Positions 14,879 through 21,322 of a stretch of DNA of 21,322 bases are shown piece after piece (position 1 is the stretch's first letter; each line of letters starts with the position of its first letter). The notes beneath the pieces are model-generated. The model was not told the DNA's origin, searched no databases, and was given only the letters and a program-made list of their open reading frames with translations. The DNA comes from Lachnospiraceae bacterium UBA3386 (GTDB taxonomy: Bacteria > Bacillota > Clostridia > Lachnospirales > Lachnospiraceae). The translations under genes were made by a program, and so were the position numbers. Where the stretch lies: the NCBI GenBank assembly GCA_002358875.1, contig DEPS01000188.1, positions 48,203-69,524 on the forward strand, given 5' to 3'.

Positions 14879-14908
14879 TTAATTATTTCTTGATTTAATT
14901 ATTTCTTG
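14879..14908. repeat. 16-bp tandem duplication at the iolG stop codon
   Basis: TTAATTATTTCTTG occurs at 14879-14892 and 14895-14908. The duplicated unit includes the iolG stop codon, so the protein end is unaffected. It looks like a simple recent slippage duplication. Confidence 0.6.
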
Positions 14909-15912
14909 TAGAAATCAGGTGTGCCGCCGGTAACGACCTTCTCGATCTTTCCGGACTTCTGAGCTGCCACGAGGGCATCTGCTGTCAGAGCTGCCACATA
15001 GCCGTCCCATGCGGAGGAGCCGCCGGTCGTACCCTTTGCAACGCAGTCCACCCAGTCCTGAAGCTCTACATCGTAGGAATCGATGAAGCGGAGGATCCAG
15101 TTCTTCTCGATGGCTGTCGCCACTTCGAAGTTCTTTCTGGTCGTAGGGAAGGAAGGGCAGGGAAGATTGATAACGCCGTCTTCGCAGACAACTTCGCAGT
15201 TGATGTCATAGCCGAAACCGCAGTTTACGTTGACTTCGAGGACAACAACGACACCGCTCTTTGTCTTCATGATCATGACCTGGGGATCTGCAAGGCCTTC
15301 ATGAGCATTCTTGGTCACGCGGGGGAACAGGCACTGGACCTCGTCCCACTCCTCGCCGTCGCCGATCAGCCAGGGCAGAACATCGATCTCGTGGATCGCA
15401 GTATCTGTAACAGCCATCTCAGTGGTGTAGGAAGCATCAACAGCCTCAGCACGGTGTGTGCACTTCAGGATCATGGGCTTGCCGAACTCACCGCTGCGGA
15501 TCAGGTCTCTGACCTGGTTGTAGCCGCGGTCATAGCGGCGCATGAAACCGACCTGTACGAGGTGCTTTCCGGAAGCCATCTCCGCGTCCACGATCTCCTT
15601 GCAGTCAGCAGCCGTCGTGGTGAGGGGCTTCTCTGTGAAAACGGGCTTGCCCGCCTTGATAGCAGAGAGAATCGGGTTCTTGTGGAAATTGCCGGGAGTC
15701 GTAACAACGACTGCATCCACGTCGGGATCCGCGATCAGCTGATCAGCGTCCGTATAAATCTTCACACCGCCGATGAGATCGGAAGCTGCCTTTGCGCCTG
15801 CCTCGAAAACGTCACAGACTGCCACAACTTCTGCGCCCTGGATCTTGTACTGGATCCTCTTAGCGTGCTCTTTACCGATCATGCCGCATCCAACAATACC
15901 TACCTTCAACAT
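14899..15912 (-). CDS. iolG: Inositol 2-dehydrogenase, Bacillus IolG type
   Basis: The 337-residue Gfo/Idh enzyme closely follows Bacillus subtilis IolG as I recall it: VGIVGCGMIGKEHA (4-17), EKPL with catalytic K95, QVGFMRRYDRGY (120-131), DTAIHEIDVLPWLIGD with D170 and H174 as the catalytic pair, NCGFGYDINCEVVCEDG and SAWDGYVAALTADA near the end. It oxidises myo-inositol (often also D-chiro-inositol or glucose) to the ketone using NAD. ATG 15912 has GGAG eight bases upstream and starts directly at the Rossmann strand; the 15-residue longer frame is less likely. It is the first gene of the run through iolI. Two palindromic operators (15962-15973, 15993-16004) lie upstream, shared with the divergent LacI regulator 2. 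Confidence 0.9.
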   Translation of the reverse strand: MLKVGIVGCGMIGKEHAKRIQYKIQGAEVVAVCDVFEAGAKAASDLIGGVKIYTDADQLIADPDVDAVVVTTPGNFHKNPILSAIKAGKPVFTEKPLTTTAADCKEIVDAEMASGKHLVQVGFMRRYDRGYNQVRDLIRSGEFGKPMILKCTHRAEAVDASYTTEMAVTDTAIHEIDVLPWLIGDGEEWDEVQCLFPRVTKNAHEGLADPQVMIMKTKSGVVVVLEVNVNCGFGYDINCEVVCEDGVINLPCPSFPTTRKNFEVATAIEKNWILRFIDSYDVELQDWVDCVAKGTTGGSSAWDGYVAALTADALVAAQKSGKIEKVVTGGTPDFYKK

Positions 15913-15936
15913 AGCTTTTTCTCCTTTTTTTAATAT

Positions 15937-16004
15937 ATTATATAAACGATATTTCATTTACGCCACCGGTACCTTTTTGGTTTTTTATTTACGATACCGG
16001 TATC
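15937..16004 (-). promoter_or_regulatory. iolG promoter region with paired LacI-type operators
   Basis: A -10 TATAAT lies at 15937-15942 (minus strand) with no good -35. Upstream, GCCACCGGTACC (15962-15973) and the perfect palindrome GATACCGGTATC (15993-16004) share the ACCGGTA core and are 31 bp apart centre to centre, close to three helical turns. They lie between iolG and the divergent LacI regulator 2, the obvious candidate to bind them. Confidence 0.7.
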
Positions 16005-16046
16005 TCTTTACTAGCGGTCTATCTATTTTTCGTTAATATGTCTACT

Positions 16047-16096
16047 GGCAGAATTTACAAATCTGTACAGACTTTTTTGTTCATTCTGCCTTTTTT
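16047..16096 (+). terminator. Terminator-like structure in the divergent intergenic region
   Basis: GGCAGAAT (16047-16054) and ATTCTGCC (16083-16090) form an 8-bp stem around a 28-nt loop and are followed on the plus strand by TTTTTT (16091-16096). No plus-strand gene precedes it. It could end a short non-coding transcript or block leakage into the regulator gene. The long loop makes the call tentative. Confidence 0.4.
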
Positions 16097-16111
16097 GAAT
16101 ATTAATTCCCG

Positions 16112-16140
16112 TTGCGGCACGTCCTCCCAATGGCTATAAT
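16112..16140 (+). promoter_or_regulatory. Promoter of LacI regulator 2
   Basis: -35 TTGCGG (16112-16117) and consensus -10 TATAAT (16135-16140) are 17 bp apart. The leader is about 95 nt and contains a small CCCCCGGTAATACGGGG hairpin. The operators at 15962-16004 lie more than 100 bp upstream, so autoregulation would need looping or is absent. Confidence 0.7.
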
Positions 16141-16242
16141 GAAGATAACTATCCAGCGTCCCGTAAATGCCCCCGGTAATACGGGGCTGCTGCATAGTCG
16201 CTGAGAAAGGAAAACCAGCACCCACGATACAGGGAGGTCTTC

Positions 16243-17271
16243 ATGGGAATCACTTTACAGCAGATCGCCGAAATGGCCGGCACGACCAAATCCACGGTGG
16301 ACAAGGTCATCCACAACCGTCCCGGCGTCAGCGAAAAAAAGCGCGAGGAAATCAGGCAGCTTTTAAAGGAAAACGGCTATGAGGCAAACCCTCTGGCCAA
16401 GGCGCTCAATTACCAGAAGCGGAAGATGAAGGTCGCCATCGTCCTTCCAGGCATATCCGCTGCCTCTTACATAAAAAAAGGAATGGAAATCGTCCGGCAG
16501 GATTTTCTGAGCTTTAACATCCAGGTTGAATATTACGAGACCGGAGCTTCTGACGCGGAGGCGCAGGCCCGGTGCCTTCGCCGGATCAAAAGCGAAAAAG
16601 TTTCCGGCGCCATCGTCCTGCCTATCCGGTCCGACATTGTGGAAGCTGCCATCCGGGAACTGATCCTGGAAAAAATCCCCGTCGTCATCGTTAACTCGGA
16701 GCTGGCTCTGGAAGGCGCGCTCTGCTATGTCGGCCAGGACATGCTCCGGTCGGGAGACGCCGCGGCGCAGATGATGAGCCTGTTTACAGGAGGCCAGGCG
16801 GATGTCGGCATCATCTCCTGTAAAAACATGATCGGACACGAGCAGCGTGAGCAGTCCTTTAAAAACAGCGCAGAGGACCAATATCCGGGATTTCGCGTTC
16901 TGGAAACCAGATACATTCAGGAAACCCCGGAAGACGCCTACAGACAGACCAGGGAAATGCTTGCGGAACACCCCCAAATCAATTCCATCTTCATCACCTG
17001 CGGCTGCGTCGAGGATATCTGCCGCGCGGTGCACGATCACCGCAAAGAGAATCCGGGAAAGCCGCAGCCTGTCGTCCTTTGTTATGAAAAATACAAAGAG
17101 ATCCTCGACCTGGTCCGCTCCGGCGAGATCGCCTGTACCCTTGACGGCAGCCTCGCCAAGCAGGGGCGCTTTTCCATGCGCATACTGTTCGAATATCTCG
17201 TCTACGACAGAAAACCCGCGGAAGCCTCCTTCCATTTCAAAAACAAAATTCTGATCCGCGGAAACTGCTGA
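16243..17271 (+). CDS. LacI-family transcriptional regulator 2
   Basis: The 342-residue protein has a LacI helix-turn-helix at the N-terminus (residues about 4-24, TLQQIAEMAGTTKSTVDKVI) and a sugar-type periplasmic-binding-like sensor (about 60-330). ATG 16243 has AGGGAGGT four to five bases upstream. The gene diverges from iolG, and the two ACCGGTA-core palindromes between them are its likely operators; a further copy upstream of the ABC operon would extend the regulon. The recognition helix (TTKSTVDKVI) differs from that of LacI regulator 1 (VSRGTVDRAL), in keeping with two distinct operator types. An inositol or keto-inositol inducer is plausible but unproven. Confidence 0.9.
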   Translation: MGITLQQIAEMAGTTKSTVDKVIHNRPGVSEKKREEIRQLLKENGYEANPLAKALNYQKRKMKVAIVLPGISAASYIKKGMEIVRQDFLSFNIQVEYYETGASDAEAQARCLRRIKSEKVSGAIVLPIRSDIVEAAIRELILEKIPVVIVNSELALEGALCYVGQDMLRSGDAAAQMMSLFTGGQADVGIISCKNMIGHEQREQSFKNSAEDQYPGFRVLETRYIQETPEDAYRQTREMLAEHPQINSIFITCGCVEDICRAVHDHRKENPGKPQPVVLCYEKYKEILDLVRSGEIACTLDGSLAKQGRFSMRILFEYLVYDRKPAEASFHFKNKILIRGNC

Positions 17272-17304
17272 TATCAGGATAGCCGCACAAAAAATAAAAA
17301 ATGA

Positions 17305-17387
17305 GCAGGCCGGAGCATTTGGGTGCTCCACCTGCCGTCTCTTCCATAGCAAAAAGAGCGCCTGCCTAAATGGCATGCGCTCTTTTT
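17305..17387. terminator. Double terminator between convergent genes
   Basis: The first hairpin has outer stem GCAGG/CCTGC and inner stem GGAGCA/TGCTCC (17305-17335). The second, AAAAAGAGCGC/GCGCTCTTTTT (17351-17361 and 17377-17387) with an extra TGCC/GGCA inner pair, has A5 and T5 flanks and works on both strands. It ends LacI regulator 2 on the plus strand and the IolE-like gene on the minus strand. Confidence 0.9.
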
Positions 17388-17408
17388 CTTACACAATTTT
17401 TTATGTAC

Positions 17409-18341
17409 TTAAATCTGATAGCCTACGCTCTTGAGGTAATCGACACTGGCCTTGATGTCGCGCAGGGATGTCTCCTGATTGCGGGGGTCGCGCTCCTGCT
17501 CAATGGTGATATAGCCGCTGTAGCCGATCTCCTCCAGAGCGGTCTTGATTCCCGGATAATCCAAAGCTCCGGTGCCGACGGGGCACATGGTGCCCTTGCC
17601 GCAGCCGTCGAAGAAGCGGATGTGCTCGCTCATGACCTGCTCGTAGACCTTCTGGTCGACATCCTTGAAGTGCACGTAGTCGAGGACGTCCGCGTACTTC
17701 TTGAGGTAGGTCACGGGATCCATGCTGCAGTAGTATAGATGGCCGGTATCGAGGCAGAGTCCCGCGATGTCATAGGGCAGATCCTGCACAAGACGGGCGA
17801 TCTCATCGGAGAACTCGATATATGTGCCGGAATGGGGGTGAATCACAGGACGTACGCCCCAGCTGTTCGCGCGCTCGCAGACGGCGCGGACATGGGAAAG
17901 GAACTGCTTCCACTCCTCCGCGTTCATGCGGGGGGCGCGGTCCACATGGCCGGCGTTGAAATCACGCTCGTCGTGGCCCCAGTCCATAACAGTCATGTAA
18001 GGGGTGGGGAACTTCTGGCCCTCGAGGACCGGGAGCTTAGGCAGCCTGTCGTCGGTGATCAGCCTGCATATGTTGTCGACAGCCTCCAGGACAGAGGGCT
18101 GGTTGGCAGGGTCGACCAGGTCGTGAAAGATGGTGCCCGCGACGATGGCCAGCTGATTTTTCTCCAGCTCTTCGGCGACGACGACAGGGTCGATAGGCAT
18201 GTAGCCGTAGGGGCCAAGTTCGATGGCCGTGTAGCCGGCCTGGTGCGCTTCGGATAAGACCTTGGTCCACTTGGGAAGATAAGGATTCTCGGGATTGTCC
18301 ACGCCCCAGCTCGCAGGAGCGCCGCAGATATGCATAGGCAT
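17409..18341 (-). CDS. Sugar phosphate isomerase/epimerase, IolE-like TIM barrel
   Basis: The 310-residue protein is a xylose-isomerase-like TIM barrel. It starts CGAPASWGVDNP (6-17) and AIELGPYGYMP (39-49). HPHSGTYIE (168-176) corresponds to the HHHMGT loop of IolE, CLDTGHLYY (196-204) and YVHFKDVD (222-229) match its metal-binding strands, and E281 (TIEQERDP) is the usual last ligand. IolE dehydrates 2-keto-myo-inositol; the family also contains epimerases and keto-sugar isomerases, so dehydratase activity is only the nearest guess. ATG 18341 has GGAGGT seven bases upstream. It is the second gene after the Gfo/Idh gene at 18478-19656 (gap 136 bp) and probably shares its transcript, acting on that enzyme's keto product. 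Confidence 0.82.
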   Translation of the reverse strand: MPMHICGAPASWGVDNPENPYLPKWTKVLSEAHQAGYTAIELGPYGYMPIDPVVVAEELEKNQLAIVAGTIFHDLVDPANQPSVLEAVDNICRLITDDRLPKLPVLEGQKFPTPYMTVMDWGHDERDFNAGHVDRAPRMNAEEWKQFLSHVRAVCERANSWGVRPVIHPHSGTYIEFSDEIARLVQDLPYDIAGLCLDTGHLYYCSMDPVTYLKKYADVLDYVHFKDVDQKVYEQVMSEHIRFFDGCGKGTMCPVGTGALDYPGIKTALEEIGYSGYITIEQERDPRNQETSLRDIKASVDYLKSVGYQI

Positions 18342-18411
18342 CGAAATTACCTCCGAAATGATCTTAATAAATAATGATTTGAACCAGTCGTCCGGCTCAG
18401 GACCGCTGCCC

Positions 18412-18476
18412 GGCCGGATCGGATTGCTTCGGGTCAGATTTGATCAGGTCAGTTCAAGGTCAGATTGGATCCGGCC
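18412..18476 (-). repeat. Intercistronic inverted repeat with GGTCAG repeats
   Basis: GGCCGGATC (18412-18420) and GATCCGGCC (18468-18476) form a 9-bp stem directly after the stop of the upstream gene. The enclosed 47 nt contain three GGTCAG copies, two as GGTCAGATT. It could act as an mRNA processing or stability element between the two genes; no T run follows. Confidence 0.45.
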
Positions 18477-18477
18477 A

Positions 18478-19656
18478 TTACCATTTTACCCAGACACTGC
18501 CATTGTCGGCGGACTCGACGCACTTCTCCAGCCACTTGATTCCATTCGCGCCGGCCTGGACATCGGGATACCAGAAATCACCGTACTCGCTGGTGTCGGC
18601 TCCGCTCATTGCGACCGCGAACCTGCGGTAGAGGTTGCTCCATGCCTCGAAGAGGCCTTCCGCATGGCCGCCGCCGATGCGGTCCTCTACGCGGGCTTCG
18701 GGATAAAGGTAGCCGGCGCCGCGCTCCAGGATGCGGACGGGCTCGCCATCGATCTCATAGGTCATCTGGTTGGGGCGCTCGTCGTCCCACTCGATGGAGG
18801 CTTTGGAGCCGATCACGCGGATCTTGTGGCCGTGGCGGGCGCCGCAGTTAATGGAACTGGACCAGCAGTAGACCTGTGCGCCGTCCTGAACGTTCCGGCT
18901 GCCGTCCAGATTCATGATTGTAAAGGCGTTATCCTCAAGCTGCCGTCCCTCGACGAAGGCCTGCTTTGTGCAGAGGACCTCCCTGATCTTCATATCCGGG
19001 ATCATGGCCTCGATGATGAAAAGGGGATGCGTGCCGACGTCGCCCATGGCGAAGGAGATGCCTGCCTTGGAGGGATCAAAGCGCCACCTTGCTGCCGCAT
19101 TGGTCTCCTCGATCCTGGTATTGTATCCGCCAAAAGCAAAACTCATGTTAATAAGACGGATGGGGCCCAGGTCGCCGTTCTTGATCATCTGGCGGGCCTG
19201 CTGGGTCATCTGATGTCCGGAATAGCCATAGGTCACACCGACCACCAGGTTCTTTTCCCTGGCGATGGCAACCAGTTCCTCAGCTTCTTTGCTTGTGAAG
19301 CAGACAGGCTTTTCGCAGACGACATGGAAGCCGGCCTCGAGGGCCGCCTTGGAAATCGCGTAGTGAGTGCTGTTGGGTGTCGCGATGGAAACCGCCTCGA
19401 TCCTGTCGTCGCCGCGCTTTGCCTCCTCGGCAAACATTGTCTGATAATCAGGATAGCAGCGGTCGGGCGCCACGCCCAGCTCTTTGCCGAATTCGATGCC
19501 GCGCTCGGGATTGATATCGAACGCGCCCGCGACCAGGTTGAAGTTGCCGTCGCGCTGCGCAGCGGACCTGTGGATGTAGCCGATCTGGCTGCCCTTGCCG
19601 CCTCCGACCATAGCCCAGCGAATGGAATGATCCAGAACCTTTGCTCCGTTAATCAT
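18478..19656 (-). CDS. Gfo/Idh/MocA-family oxidoreductase, long form
   Basis: The 392-residue dehydrogenase has an N-terminal Rossmann fold with the variant glycine motif GGGKGSQIG (18-26), catalytic lysine K116 in CEKPV and the D-x-x-x-H pair D206/H210 in GDVGTH. It is about 50 residues longer than the two IolG enzymes and belongs to a different subfamily, whose members oxidise inositols, glucosides or other sugars; substrate is open. The ATG at 19656 has AAGGAGG seven bases upstream. It is first of a two-gene unit with the IolE-like barrel. It lies 168 bp downstream of the AraC regulator on the same strand, with a good -10 (19757-19762) but no clear -35, as expected for an activated promoter. 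Confidence 0.85.
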   Translation of the reverse strand: MINGAKVLDHSIRWAMVGGGKGSQIGYIHRSAAQRDGNFNLVAGAFDINPERGIEFGKELGVAPDRCYPDYQTMFAEEAKRGDDRIEAVSIATPNSTHYAISKAALEAGFHVVCEKPVCFTSKEAEELVAIAREKNLVVGVTYGYSGHQMTQQARQMIKNGDLGPIRLINMSFAFGGYNTRIEETNAAARWRFDPSKAGISFAMGDVGTHPLFIIEAMIPDMKIREVLCTKQAFVEGRQLEDNAFTIMNLDGSRNVQDGAQVYCWSSSINCGARHGHKIRVIGSKASIEWDDERPNQMTYEIDGEPVRILERGAGYLYPEARVEDRIGGGHAEGLFEAWSNLYRRFAVAMSGADTSEYGDFWYPDVQAGANGIKWLEKCVESADNGSVWVKW

Positions 19657-19756
19657 GGAATTGCCTCCTTATATTAAAATAAGATGAATGAACTTTTTCC
19701 CGGGACTGCCGGCACCGTGCGTTCTCTTGTGCTGTCCCTTTCCCTTTGCTGAATCT

Positions 19757-19762
19757 ATCATA
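19757..19762 (-). promoter_or_regulatory. Possible activator-dependent promoter (-10 only)
   Basis: TATGAT on the minus strand is a good -10, but the hexamer 17 bp upstream (TGGAGA) is a poor -35. The site lies between the AraC gene and the Gfo/Idh gene. No terminator is seen between them, so read-through from the AraC gene is the alternative. Confidence 0.4.
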
Positions 19763-19824
19763 GCGCTTCCGGATACCCGTCTCCATCTTTCCCTGTGCCT
19801 GATACTATTCTCTTTGTGCTTCCT

Positions 19825-20682
19825 CTAGAATTCCCTGAAAGTCTTTCGGAAGGCCGCAGGAGTCTGGCCTGTTTTTTCCCTGAAAAAGCGGGAAAAGTGA
19901 GATGTATTGACAAATCCGCAATTTTCGGCAATCTCTGTGATGGACAGATCCTTTTCAGACAAAAACTTTTTCGCCGCGTTGATCCGGACCTCCGCCAGAT
20001 ACTCATTAGGCGAACGTCCGCTTTCCTTTTTAAACAGCCTGGAAAAATAGTATCTGCTCAGAGCGACATGATCCGCAATCTCTCCGACCTGAAGAGGTTT
20101 CTCATAATTTTCATAAATATAGGTGATAGCCTCCTCGATAACCGGAGAAAGCTTCACCTTGTTCCGCTCTACGATCCCGCTCAGGATCGTGTGGATCAGC
20201 ATGGAAACATAATGATCGCTCGGTGTCGGGGATTCCAGTTCATCCATGAGTCGGCGGATACTCTCCTTGACTATGCCTCCAACCCTGAATTTCCAACCCC
20301 AGGAGGAGGTGATCAGCCTGTAATAAGCCTCCGTGACGTTTCCGTTAAACACCATTTCCCACTTGTCAAGGCGATCGCTGACCACACGGTAGGAATGAGG
20401 CCTTCGAAAATCCAGAATAGCTGCCTCTTTGTCTCCGACAACTATTTTTTCCCCCTCGTACTCAATCTCAATCTTTCCTTCAAGGATATAGATCAGGGAG
20501 TAAAAATCCAGCTGTTCGCGTTTTACCGAGTACAGCCTGTTGCAGATATAGCGGTTGCTCCAGGCGACATAAAACAGATACGCAGAAGCAAACTCCATCG
20601 GCGTATGGAAGCCCGCCCCCTTCCTTTCCACGATTCCCTTTTCGTTTCGGATCGTAAGCTTCTCATGGGTATTATGATCCAT
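19825..20682 (-). CDS. AraC-family transcriptional regulator
   Basis: From ATG 20682 the protein is 285 residues: an N-terminal cupin-like sensor (about 10-150, including SLIYILEGKIEIEYEGEK) and a C-terminal double helix-turn-helix (about 197-285; LQVGEIADHVALSRYYFSRLF and ITEIAENCGFVNTSHFSRFF), the standard AraC/XylS layout. The frame is open upstream to 20784, but those residues (cysteine- and arginine-rich) look non-coding; AGGGGG about 10 bases before ATG 20682 and GGGAGA touching it support this start. It is probably a sugar-responsive activator of the Gfo/Idh and IolE-like pair downstream. A weak promoter (TTGAAC, 19-bp gap, TATAGA) may lie about 210-240 bp upstream of the start. Confidence 0.88.
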   Translation of the reverse strand: MDHNTHEKLTIRNEKGIVERKGAGFHTPMEFASAYLFYVAWSNRYICNRLYSVKREQLDFYSLIYILEGKIEIEYEGEKIVVGDKEAAILDFRRPHSYRVVSDRLDKWEMVFNGNVTEAYYRLITSSWGWKFRVGGIVKESIRRLMDELESPTPSDHYVSMLIHTILSGIVERNKVKLSPVIEEAITYIYENYEKPLQVGEIADHVALSRYYFSRLFKKESGRSPNEYLAEVRINAAKKFLSEKDLSITEIAENCGFVNTSHFSRFFREKTGQTPAAFRKTFREF

Positions 20683-20962
20683 TCTCCCGCACCCCCTGAA
20701 TCTGTAGTGTAAAACACGGCATAAACAGGTTCTAAACAGCCTTCCCTGACACAAAATTAAGCTTCCGGCTGCAAAGAAGTCCATGAATGAAACCCAACGT
20801 TTTCCAACCGTATGGCTGTATCCCGCATGTATGCAGGAAACAACAGTACTGTCAGAAAATTTTTTCCAATTTATCTTAATCCCGGGTTTTATTTGTATCT
20901 ATACTCGATTGTGTCTGAAAACGTTCAATTTGTGCTGCCCGGGCTCCCTGTCCCCGAGCCAC

Positions 20963-21002
20963 AAAAAAAGGAGACCGCGGACGATTCCGCAGTCTCCTTT
21001 TT
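20963..21002 (-). terminator. Terminator of the S-adenosylhomocysteinase gene
   Basis: Arms GGAGACCGCGGA and TCCGCAGTCTCC (20970-20981 and 20986-20997) pair with one mismatch around a 4-nt loop; on the minus strand seven T follow (complement of 20963-20969). It lies about 95 nt after the stop codon. Confidence 0.9.
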
Positions 21003-21091
21003 ACTACACAATCAATAATTTTTTCGATCTGTACGGTTGCAATCGCAAAAGCGTTCAAACCGTAAGGTCAGAATTTTTTCACCTGACTTCT

Positions 21092-21322
21092 TCACTCCCA
21101 GCCCGCCAGATATGCCTCCTGCTCCGGCGTGAGCCTATCGACCTCCAGGCCCATTGCGGCCAGCTTGCAGCGGCCGATCTCGTCGTCGATGGAATCCGGA
21201 ACGGCGTAGACCTTTTTTTCCAGCTCGTCCCTGTGCTCGGCCATCCATCGAAGGCTCAGAGCCTGGACGGAGAAGGACATGTCCATGATCTCGGCGGGAT
21301 GGCCCATACCGCAGGCAAGGTT
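21092..21322 (-). CDS. ahcY: S-adenosylhomocysteinase, C-terminal end (runs off the right edge)
   Basis: The last 76 residues are present. NLACGMGHPAEIMDMSFSVQ is the conserved motif near the C-terminus of adenosylhomocysteinase, followed by KVYAVPDSIDDEIGRCKLAAMG and a short end LTPEQEAYLAGWE. The enzyme hydrolyses S-adenosylhomocysteine to adenosine and homocysteine in the methyl cycle, using bound NAD. The protein stops without the K/Y-containing C-terminal extension of the eukaryotic and proteobacterial forms, typical of the shorter clostridial/Thermotoga type. It is a housekeeping gene and marks the right border of the sugar region; it has its own terminator. Confidence 0.92.
   Translation of the reverse strand, partial: NLACGMGHPAEIMDMSFSVQALSLRWMAEHRDELEKKVYAVPDSIDDEIGRCKLAAMGLEVDRLTPEQEAYLAGWE

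Noticed and set aside
18295..19677. 460-codon plus-strand open frame opposite the third Gfo/Idh gene
   Set aside because: It is the antisense shadow of a gene with an intact Rossmann fold and catalytic residues; no ribosome binding site or known motif supports it.
19758..20006. Separate small gene at the end of the AraC gene
   Set aside because: It is a shadow frame of the AraC helix-turn-helix coding sequence on the same strand and has no independent support.

Overview
The window looks like a catabolic region from an anaerobic, Lachnospiraceae-like Firmicute. The signs are strong AGGAGG-type ribosome binding sites, Gram-positive lipoprotein signals, a NiaR-type regulator, LacI/AraC control and T-rich intrinsic terminators. 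The taxon is an inference from gene style. Almost everything lies on the minus strand; only a NiaR-like regulator (5017-5589) and a second LacI regulator (16243-17271) are on the plus strand.

Layout. 1-374: start of a transaldolase-family gene running off the left edge. 1043-2065: an inositol 2-dehydrogenase of the GRIGK subfamily. 2514-3536: LacI regulator 1. 3827-4588: a lipoprotein of unknown function. 5017-5589: NiaR-like repressor. 5739-6725: a PfkB kinase of unknown substrate. 6929-7963: IolC-type kinase. 8312-11264: RbsA/RbsC-type ABC transporter (ATPase, permease, small two-helix membrane protein). 11765-15912: a run of iolG, iolI, an IolH-like TIM barrel and a sugar-binding lipoprotein that seems to lack about 90-100 internal residues. 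16243-17271: LacI regulator 2, divergent from that run. 17409-19656: an IolE-like TIM barrel and a third Gfo/Idh oxidoreductase. 19825-20682: an AraC regulator. 21092-21322: the C-terminal end of S-adenosylhomocysteinase.

How it fits together. The gene set points to uptake and oxidation of inositols (cyclitols) or closely related sugars. An ABC importer brings in the substrate, three Gfo/Idh dehydrogenases oxidise ring hydroxyls, three xylose-isomerase-like TIM barrels isomerise or dehydrate the keto products, and IolC phosphorylates the ring-opened acid. IolB, IolD and IolJ (isomerase, ring hydrolase, aldolase) are not in the window.

Regulation is the most striking part. Three promoters, of the transaldolase, iolC and the ABC operon, have the same architecture: TTGCAC -35, 17-bp spacer, and a GCACGC-N9-GCGTGC inverted repeat filling the spacer. 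LacI regulator 1 has the same half-site in its own promoter. A second operator, GATACCGGTATC, occurs in the iolG/LacI-2 divergent region and again upstream of the ABC operon, suggesting that two LacI circuits meet on the transporter. No tRNA, rRNA, CRISPR array or insertion sequence was seen.
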